The position numbers and the translations under genes are program-made. From NCBI RefSeq assembly GCF_000764535.1, contig NZ_CP009571.1, positions 3,095,001 through 3,159,000 of the forward strand: a stretch of 64,000 nucleotides of DNA, read 5' to 3'. This document shows, piece by piece, positions 58,774 to 64,000 of this stretch; within the stretch, counting starts at the first letter, position 1, and each line of letters starts with the position of its first letter. The stretch is from Sphingomonas taxi (GTDB taxonomy: Bacteria; Pseudomonadota; Alphaproteobacteria; Sphingomonadales; Sphingomonadaceae). The notes under the pieces were generated by a model. It was not told the DNA's origin. It searched no databases and saw only the letters and a program-made list of their open reading frames with translations.

Positions 58774-59215
58774 CTTTTTGATGCTGATGGCTCGTGACGC
58801 GACCACACAGATCTATGAATTGCGCGGGGGACATAAAGCTTTTTGCTGCGTTCGTCTCACGCGTGCACAGCTCGTACTTTGATCGCCCTACCCCTCTGAC
58901 GTGATCGAACGACGGCATGCATCTGCGCAGCGTGAGGTGATGGCGATTCCCATTCAAGCTGGCCTGTGGATCAGTCCAACCAGCCCTTAGGTGATCAACG
59001 AAGAGCCTGTTGCCTGTATACGGATCGTGTCCATCACTCTTATGAGCAGCTTTATGCAGAGCCTGCTTCAGATCGGACGGTGTGGCGTGTGCACGCTTGC
59101 CACTACGTCGTTCGCGCTTCCAAATGGAACTGGTTTGACCGTTTAGCCAGCTCGCATACTCGGCATCAGTGACTTGCCGGACACGTAGCCAGTCGGGGGC
59201 AGGATATTCCTTCAT
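58754..59215 (-). CDS. HNH-like nuclease candidate
   Basis: A 153-residue protein starting MKEYPAPDWLRVRQVTDAEY. The C-terminal half (DPYTGNRLFVDHLRAGWTDP, then PSFDHVRG and YELCTRETNAAKSFMSPAQF) carries a pattern like the beta-beta-alpha metal HNH fold: D-H, an Asn and a downstream N-x-x-K helix. The zinc cysteines are absent. I cannot name the family. It could be a homing-type or restriction-type nuclease, and its place in the tRNA-Gly island near a second HNH protein and a type III restriction gene favours defence or mobility. Confidence 0.6.
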   Translation of the reverse strand: MKEYPAPDWLRVRQVTDAEYASWLNGQTSSIWKRERRSGKRAHATPSDLKQALHKAAHKSDGHDPYTGNRLFVDHLRAGWTDPQASLNGNRHHLTLRRCMPSFDHVRGVGRSKYELCTRETNAAKSFMSPAQFIDLCGRVTSHQHQKASAAAA

Positions 59216-59674
59216 TGCTATATGTTGGCGCTCGAGTGTTAAGACACAGCTAATAACCCGCCTACCGAATAACGTATTCACACCTATGCTCTCAGTAACC
59301 CATAAGGGTTGAAGGACAGGCTGCCCCTGATCTGGTCCAGGGCATGGCTGCACGCCGTCCCTGATTTAAAGCCGAAAGAAGCTGCGCAGCTGTTGTAGGC
59401 ATCACTTGCCAATTCGCCGCCGCCGGCCGTACTATCACCCTTGCCCGTCGTGAAAGCCGGCGGGTGGGGCGTCAGAACCTCTCCGCAATGCAACCGGTCT
59501 GGAACCATACTTCTAGGCCGGGTGGCATGCGCGCATGTCCAGCCGGCAACGGTAAAGGCGCATGCGCCTTGTGCATTGCCAGGGTTCTGAACATCCGGCC
59601 GACAGGCCCGCCCCAAGAGGAACATAGGGGCGGTAGCATCAGCAGAGCTCAACGCCCCTACGGGAGAGCTTGAG
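59216..59674. other. 459-base gap with palindromes, no supported gene
   Basis: The stretch holds a perfect 16-base palindrome (AAGGCGCATGCGCCTT, 59555-59570). Near its end is a stem-loop of TAGGGGCG (59625-59632) and CGCCCCTA (59653-59660). An open minus-strand frame at 59284-59652 (122 codons) has no motif or ribosome site I can support and is left out. The hairpin precedes a possible leader ORF. Confidence 0.5.
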
Positions 59675-59746
59675 ATGACTGTTCGCTATACCCCATCTAC
59701 AAAAGACGCCTTAAATATCTTCGATCGCACGGAATACGCCCAGTGA
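59675..59746 (+). CDS. Possible leader peptide upstream of the membrane protein
   Basis: A 23-codon frame (MTVRYTPSTKDALNIFDRTE, YAQ) with a GGGAG ribosome site 9-13 bases upstream. Its stop overlaps the GTG start of the membrane protein (GTGA). Such an overlap suggests translational coupling or a regulatory leader. A hairpin lies just before it. Confidence 0.4.
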   Translation: MTVRYTPSTKDALNIFDRTEYAQ

Positions 59747-60411
59747 GCGCGCCCGTCTTAATCGCAGTTCTGCTGGCCTGCGTATTCGGATTGATTGTCA
59801 TTCTCCGATTTAAAAGTCGCAGTGAATACAGAGACAATGCTCGACATCATGCAGCGGCACTGGCCCTAGAGATCGAGCGGGGGCAGCCCGCTGTTGCCGC
59901 ATTTGAACGCGATATCCGGACCGAGTGGCCGATCTTTCATTGCACAGCACCCAATTGGCGTAACCGCCGATACTTGCTGATGAACAGCGATGAAGGCCGC
60001 ATAGGACTCATGTGGGCGCGCTGGCGGGATGATCTTGAGGTCGAATGGGATGCCGTGATCGAACTAAAAGCCGTCGTGTCAGTTGAGCTGCAGCAGAACG
60101 AAACCACCATCATGAAGTTGGAAACAACAGGCACGACAAAGAAGGCCGGTGCATTAAGCAGAGCGGCGATCGGTGGTCTGTTGTTTGGGGGCGCTGGGGC
60201 GATCGTCGGCGCGGCATCCGCGGGTAGCAGGATCGAAGCTACGACAACAAGTACGAGCCAAACACTGAAAGGGACACCTTATCTTGTTATCGGTACCACT
60301 GACATGATGACCCCCATTCACAAGGTATCGATGAATTCTCGTAGCGATGGCGAGAAGTGGCTTCACAGAATACGTGGAGCGTTGTCGGCGCTAGCCTCAC
60401 AGGGCGTTTGA
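59743..60411 (+). CDS. Membrane-anchored protein with glycine-rich insert, unknown function
   Basis: A 222-residue protein with an N-terminal membrane segment (VLIAVLLACVFGLIVILRF, about residues 5-23), a soluble central part (EWPIFHCTAPNWRNRRYLLM, RIGLMWARWRDDLEVEWDAV) and a Gly/Ala segment (AIGGLLFGGAGAIVGAASAG) that could be a glycine zipper inserting in membranes. I recognise no named family. The start is a GTG coupled to the leader-like ORF. The glycine-zipper motif appears in some phage- or defence-related membrane effectors, but that is only a similarity. Confidence 0.65.
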   Translation: MSAPVLIAVLLACVFGLIVILRFKSRSEYRDNARHHAAALALEIERGQPAVAAFERDIRTEWPIFHCTAPNWRNRRYLLMNSDEGRIGLMWARWRDDLEVEWDAVIELKAVVSVELQQNETTIMKLETTGTTKKAGALSRAAIGGLLFGGAGAIVGAASAGSRIEATTTSTSQTLKGTPYLVIGTTDMMTPIHKVSMNSRSDGEKWLHRIRGALSALASQGV

Positions 60412-60415
60412 CGCG

Positions 60416-60435
60416 TCGAGAAATAAATTTTTCGA
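60416..60435. terminator. Weak A/T-rich hairpin after the membrane-protein gene
   Basis: TCGAGAAA and TTTTTCGA can pair (one G-U) around a TAAA loop four bases after the stop. A/T-rich and lacking a clean T tail, it is a possible weak terminator. Confidence 0.35.
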
Positions 60436-60572
60436 GAATGATTTTGCGGGCTCACCGAGCCCCAAACTGACCCCGCCCCCTATACCCTCCTTGGGACCCC
60501 TTCATCTTTTGATCGGCCGTCACTTTCAATCTCTGTTCGTCGTGGCATCGAAGAACGAACTGCGAACGATTG

Positions 60573-61265
60573 ATGGAGACCATAGTGACCGAGAACAACG
60601 ATAGCACTCAGGGGAAGCACATGACGGCCGCCCGTGCTGGCAGCAGCCGTAAGCTGCTGGCACGAAAGGCGATGGCGATTTCCGCAGAAGCCCTGCAAGG
60701 CTCCGAGGCGCTGGAAGACAGCTTCCCCGCCGCAGATGCCAAAGAGGTAGCAGCGCCGCCTCACGATCCGGGCAGCCTATCTGACGAACCCCACGTCGTC
60801 CAAACGCCGAACGTTGTGGTGGCGTCCGTCGGCGAGGTTCTAAACAAGCTGCGTGCGACTCCTGCAGACGGCTCACCAGCGCCCGTCGCGCCAAGTGCCA
60901 CCGCCGTACCCACGCCAACTCCAGCGTGGTCTCCTGAGGACGAGAGCACGTTCCAGGCCCTTCTCACCAAACGGAAGGCTGCAGGCTTCCAGCGGCGCGG
61001 GCGTGACGTCGGCGGGCAGCTGATCACGGCGGGCAGCATCACGCCCAACCCGGGCACCGTGGTCGCGGTAATCGTCGGCATTGTCACTGAGCGTGGCGGC
61101 ATCAACCGGGCTGACCTGATTGATGCGATGGCAGGCGCTATCTTCCCCCACCCCAAGGCACAGCCAGGCGACACAGGTTGGTGCCAAGGCTACATCGCCG
61201 GTGCGCTGCGTAACGGCTTCCTGACGTTAGCTGAGGTAAACTCAGCCGTTGCGGACGCAGCGTAA
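60573..61265 (+). CDS. Hypothetical protein upstream of the recombinase
   Basis: A 230-residue protein I do not recognise. The first 120 residues are low-complexity, rich in Ala, Pro, Ser and Glu (for example PVAPSATAVPTPTPAWSPED), probably disordered. The C-terminal 110 look folded and helical (STFQALLTKRKAAGFQRRGR, VAVIVGIVTERGGINRADLI, GWCQGYIAGALRNGFLTLAE). The last segment has a helix-turn-helix-like feel. It ends 5 bases before the recombinase start, so the two are probably cotranscribed and may work together. A TTG at 60570 and a GTG at 60585 are alternative starts. Confidence 0.6.
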   Translation: METIVTENNDSTQGKHMTAARAGSSRKLLARKAMAISAEALQGSEALEDSFPAADAKEVAAPPHDPGSLSDEPHVVQTPNVVVASVGEVLNKLRATPADGSPAPVAPSATAVPTPTPAWSPEDESTFQALLTKRKAAGFQRRGRDVGGQLITAGSITPNPGTVVAVIVGIVTERGGINRADLIDAMAGAIFPHPKAQPGDTGWCQGYIAGALRNGFLTLAEVNSAVADAA

Positions 61266-61270
61266 CGCCC

Positions 61271-61972
61271 ATGCAGATTGTTGCATACTTACGCGTGTCG
61301 ACGGCCCGTCAGGGTGCCTCGGGTCTTGGCTTGGAGGCACAGCGCGCCGCCGTTCAGGGGTTCGCTGCCGCTGGCGGTCACACCATCGTGGCTGAACTTG
61401 TGGAGGTGGAGTCGGGCAGCAAGGCCGACCGACCGCAACTGGCGGCGGCGCTGGCCATGTGCCGCCTGCATCGTGCGACGTTGGTAATCGCGAAGCTTGA
61501 TCGGCTGGCGCGCAATGTCGCCTTCATCGCGAACCTGATGGACGGCGGCGTGGAGTTCGTCGCCTGCGACATGCCGCATGCCAACCGGCTGACGCTGCAC
61601 TTGCTGGCGGCGATTGCTGAGCACGAGCGAGAAATGATTAGTCAACGAACGAAGGCAGCGTTGGCAGCGGCGAAGGCTCGTGGGGTGAAGCTTGGGAATC
61701 CGATGGGCGCCGGGCATCTAAAAGCCGGTGCCAAGTACGCCGCTTCTCTGTCAGTGGCGCGGCGAGCGGACAAAGTGCGCAGCAACGATCTTGCCGTTGC
61801 AGGAATAATAGCTGAGCTGTCCGCGGCCGAGCACTCTAACGATGTCGCCATCGCTCGCGGGTTGAATGAACGCGGCGTGCCATCTCCCAGGGGTATGGTG
61901 TGGTCACGCGGACAGGTTGCGCGTACAATTACTCGGCTGGCTAGTTATGCCGAACCATGTACCGTGAGGTAA
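61271..61972 (+). CDS. Serine recombinase (resolvase/invertase type)
   Basis: A 233-residue site-specific recombinase. The catalytic Ser10 lies in MQIVAYLRVSTARQ, with the domain continuing LVEVESGSKADRPQLAAALA, TLVIAKLDRLARNVAFIANL and AIAEHEREMISQRTKAALAA. A C-terminal part has a helix-turn-helix-like region (AIARGLNERGVPSPRGMVWS). It is longer than classical resolvases and shorter than the large phage integrases. It may resolve, invert or help move part of the island. No inverted target sites were found by eye. Confidence 0.9.
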   Translation: MQIVAYLRVSTARQGASGLGLEAQRAAVQGFAAAGGHTIVAELVEVESGSKADRPQLAAALAMCRLHRATLVIAKLDRLARNVAFIANLMDGGVEFVACDMPHANRLTLHLLAAIAEHEREMISQRTKAALAAAKARGVKLGNPMGAGHLKAGAKYAASLSVARRADKVRSNDLAVAGIIAELSAAEHSNDVAIARGLNERGVPSPRGMVWSRGQVARTITRLASYAEPCTVR

Positions 61973-62020
61973 CGAAACCACTCCTCCCACGTCGCGGAGG
62001 GCCAACAGTCTGGAGCGGCG

Positions 62021-62674
62021 ATGGATTACCTGATCCGGTGGAAGAATGAGGATGCGCGCGGCTCGGCGGACCTGATTAGTGGCAGGTGGCTTACAGTTCG
62101 CCCAACCGGTCGTGACCTGACCCACGCGACCCTGATCGGCCGTAACGTTGCCACTTCCCATTTTCATATCGAGCGTGACGGAGATGCGCTGCTGTTTAGA
62201 TATGGGGGCAGGCATGCAGCCGCGAACAAGGCCGAGGGAATTTACCGCGGCGATATGCTGATTGATCCCACGAAGCTTGCTGACACGACGACTATTTCTT
62301 GGCGCCAAGAGGGGAGTCACGAATTTGAACGTTTGCCTGTGGCGGTACGAGCTTTAGCAGTGAAGGAGGGATCACGCAGGGCGCGAACAGGAACCGCCCC
62401 ATCGAGGAGTGGACTGCTTGCCCGGATGAAGAGAGCCGAGGCACAAGCCGGGGGAGCACTGAAATGTGACGCCTGCGGTTTCACCGGTCATGATGCGTAT
62501 GGGGACGCGATCGGGAGCTGCTTCGACGTGCACCACCGCCATCACCTTGCTGACGGTGAGCGCACAAACGGATTAGACGATCTCGCCCTGCTATGTGCCT
62601 GTTGCCATCGTGCAGTGCACGCGCTGGGCGACATTCCGTTTTCCGAGTTTTCCTCATTGTTCAGCAAAACTTGA
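62021..62674 (+). CDS. HNH endonuclease with unknown N-terminal domain
   Basis: A 217-residue protein. Residues 1-105 (MDYLIRWKNEDARGSADLIS, DLTHATLIGRNVATSHFHIE) form a domain I do not recognise. The C-terminal half has a McrA-like HNH fold with zinc cysteines: ALKCDACGF, GSCFDVHHRHHLADGERTNG, and LDDLALLCACCHRAVHAL. The HH pair and CxxC pairs are intact, so nuclease activity is likely. Such fusions occur in restriction and defence islands, where the extra domain often recognises modified or specific DNA. It is next to a type III restriction gene on the opposite strand. Confidence 0.85.
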   Translation: MDYLIRWKNEDARGSADLISGRWLTVRPTGRDLTHATLIGRNVATSHFHIERDGDALLFRYGGRHAAANKAEGIYRGDMLIDPTKLADTTTISWRQEGSHEFERLPVAVRALAVKEGSRRARTGTAPSRSGLLARMKRAEAQAGGALKCDACGFTGHDAYGDAIGSCFDVHHRHHLADGERTNGLDDLALLCACCHRAVHALGDIPFSEFSSLFSKT

Positions 62675-63278
62675 CGCCGGAACCCAATCGCCCGTTTGGG
62701 CTGATGGGCTAGATTAGAGGCACTCGAAAAGAGCTACCCAAGCTACAATTCTGATAATCATCTCATTTCTCTTAGCATATGGGCGGATGAGTTTATGTGG
62801 TTCCGGAAATTCGTATCCCCCTCACTCAAACTGCATGGACATGGAGCTCAGCGCGGGTGCAGTCATTCCCGATCCGGCTATACATGACCGCTTGCGGACG
62901 CTAGAGTTGGTTTTTCTATCGCGAACCCGCATTTGTTCAGCGTCATAGAAATGGCAGCTATTGGCTTAGGCATCTCAAACCAAAGATATGGGCTTTGCGC
63001 CCAGCAACGACGAAGCTGGGGTTCGTCCTGTGGCGGCTCCTCTGCATCAAGCATTCCGAGCCGGTTTCGGCATCCTCTGGAATTCCAACAACAGGGGCAC
63101 AGCGGGAGATCCCCGAACCAATTTGAAAGCCGGAGCCGTTTCAAAACAAGCAGCCTGGCCTCTTTAGAACGTAAACAGATCCAATTCGCCGACGGCAGGC
63201 AATCAAAACATGCTCTCCCTTCGCTTCGGTAATATACATTGCGATTCTTACTCTAACGAAGGTGCAGCACGCCAAAGC
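62675..63278. other. 604-base gap with no supported gene
   Basis: This lower-GC stretch between the convergent HNH and type III restriction genes holds no gene I can support. A minus-strand frame at 62878-63144 (88 codons, with a CPCC motif) is open but lacks a ribosome site and recognisable family. It may be remnant sequence. Confidence 0.45.
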
Positions 63279-64000
63279 TTAGGATTTCTCCTGAGTGAAT
63301 TTTGCAAGGATCTCCTCGGCGGAGACAGCCTTCACATATTCTACTCCAATCGCTTGAAAGTGGGCTACGCCGCACTGGATTTTAGCTTTCTCGTCGTCAC
63401 GCAACGTGGTGAAATCGCTTTTCGACTCCGATACCAGGTGCATCGCTGGTCCTGCTGCCATACTCGTTACCGCCCAATCCGGATTATAAGTCCCCAAGGG
63501 CGTTTCGATCTTGAAGTCCGGCGGCAGCTTGGCGAATAGGCCAACCAGTTCAGCGTGATCCAGCGTGTCCGCGATCGGTCGTTCTATCGTATTAGAATCG
63601 ACCCGGATGTACGTCATCGGAGAGTGCTCAACGGCGATCAGATCGTCGGCATCGGCTTCGAACTGCGCGAACAAAGACTGATCGTACTGATCGCCAGTTC
63701 GCTCGTAAGTGATGCCCTGCGTCAACACGTCGCGCCGAGCTAGCTTGATCGCCTTATGCGCCAATTCTACGAAGGCCGAAGGATTAGTCTTTGCCCAAAG
63801 GAGCCGATCGGACCTGACAAGGATTTGTGCCACAATCTTGCGGGGTAGGCCTACACGTGTCGATATTTCAGACAAAATATCAGGCAGCGGCCCAGCAAAA
63901 TGCTCGATATGGCGGGGAGCTGCGACGGCCCCCTTTTTAGTGCCCACGCCGTCACGCGCAATTATCAATTCCGCACTTGCCCAGGTGACTCGCGCCGTTG
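63279..64000 (-). CDS. Type III restriction enzyme, R subunit, C-terminal part
   Basis: The 3' portion of a minus-strand gene that continues past the right edge of the window; about 240 codons are visible. The end carries the PD-(D/E)xK nuclease signature of type III Res subunits: IETPLGTYNPDWAV (PD), then HLVSESKSDFTTLRDDEKAK (ExK) and IQCGVAHFQAIGVEYVKAVS. That pattern is characteristic of the R-subunit cleavage domain. The DEAD-box helicase part and any modification (Mod) gene lie outside. A TTG near the edge is not taken as the start, because the frame stays open to base 64000. Confidence 0.85.
   Translation of the reverse strand, partial: TARVTWASAELIIARDGVGTKKGAVAAPRHIEHFAGPLPDILSEISTRVGLPRKIVAQILVRSDRLLWAKTNPSAFVELAHKAIKLARRDVLTQGITYERTGDQYDQSLFAQFEADADDLIAVEHSPMTYIRVDSNTIERPIADTLDHAELVGLFAKLPPDFKIETPLGTYNPDWAVTSMAAGPAMHLVSESKSDFTTLRDDEKAKIQCGVAHFQAIGVEYVKAVSAEEILAKFTQEKS

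Noticed and set aside
59284..59652. Minus-strand 122-codon frame in the island
   Set aside because: No ribosome site, motif or family; overlaps strong palindromes.
62878..63144. Minus-strand 88-codon frame with CPCC motif
   Set aside because: No ribosome site or recognised domain; kept only as a note in the gap entry.

Overview
The window looks like chromosomal DNA of a high-GC alphaproteobacterium in Sphingomonadaceae, most likely Sphingomonas or a close relative. The evidence is the GC-rich codon use, the tsaD-gpsA // hemC-hemD-Mic60 layout, a large TonB-dependent receptor whose plug starts with an EIVVTGTR motif, an imuA-imuB-dnaE2 mutasome with an alphaproteobacterial LexA direct repeat, and a dispersed inverted repeat (core CTGTCGAAG...CTTCGACAG) of the kind common in sphingomonad genomes. 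Species cannot be assigned from the sequence alone.

Layout. 1-15.8 kb is housekeeping: an M23 peptidase (cut by the window edge), a DUF2093 protein, xseA, purD, a TonB-dependent receptor, tsaD-gpsA, hemC-hemD-Mic60, an esterase, a DUF72 protein, a glycosyltransferase and an FAD-dependent ferredoxin reductase. 15.9-25.3 kb is a propionyl-CoA catabolic module: a ScfR/RamB-type regulator is divergent from pccB - two small unknown genes - mce - scpA - bioB - pccA. Together these convert propionyl-CoA to succinyl-CoA and make the biotin that the carboxylase needs. Two palindromic TTTGCAAA sites lie between regulator and operon. 25.4-27.1 kb holds Trm112-like, LON-domain and CnoX-like genes. 27.4-29.3 kb is a small patch with declining GC: a pentapeptide-repeat protein and a secreted protein.

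29.3-50.5 kb is again core: a RelA/SpoT homologue, an HxlR regulator, a LOG protein, phytoene/squalene synthase, an Atm1-like ABC exporter, RecQ, a Blh-type phosphatase-like protein, an Old Yellow Enzyme, an EamA permease, COQ9, FeoA-FeoB, SSB, a GAF-PAS-HWE kinase with a convergent receiver protein, metX-metW, and hisC-tyrosine biosynthesis dehydrogenase. 50.6-56.2 kb is the SOS mutasome imuA-imuB-dnaE2 on the minus strand, with a GTTC-N7-GTTC LexA site next to the imuA start.

A tRNA-Gly(GCC) gene at 56307-56381 marks a sharp change. From there to the window end lies an accessory region with lower GC, mixed gene orientation and many small unknown genes. It holds paired TGGGGTA repeats next to the tRNA (integrase arm-site-like), an XRE regulator with an ImmA/IrrE protease, DUF2188, zinc-ribbon and GrlR-family small proteins, two HNH-type nuclease candidates, a membrane protein behind a possible leader peptide, an unknown protein with a serine recombinase, and the C-terminal part of a type III restriction enzyme running off the end. 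I read it as one end of a tRNA-Gly-integrated element carrying defence genes. Its far boundary and any tyrosine integrase lie outside the window.

I did not find a clear new multi-gene system. The most unusual items are the repeat inserted in frame in scpA, the two coupled small proteins inside the methylmalonyl-CoA operon, the crtB-like gene without a normal start codon, and the uncharacterised cargo of the tRNA-Gly island.
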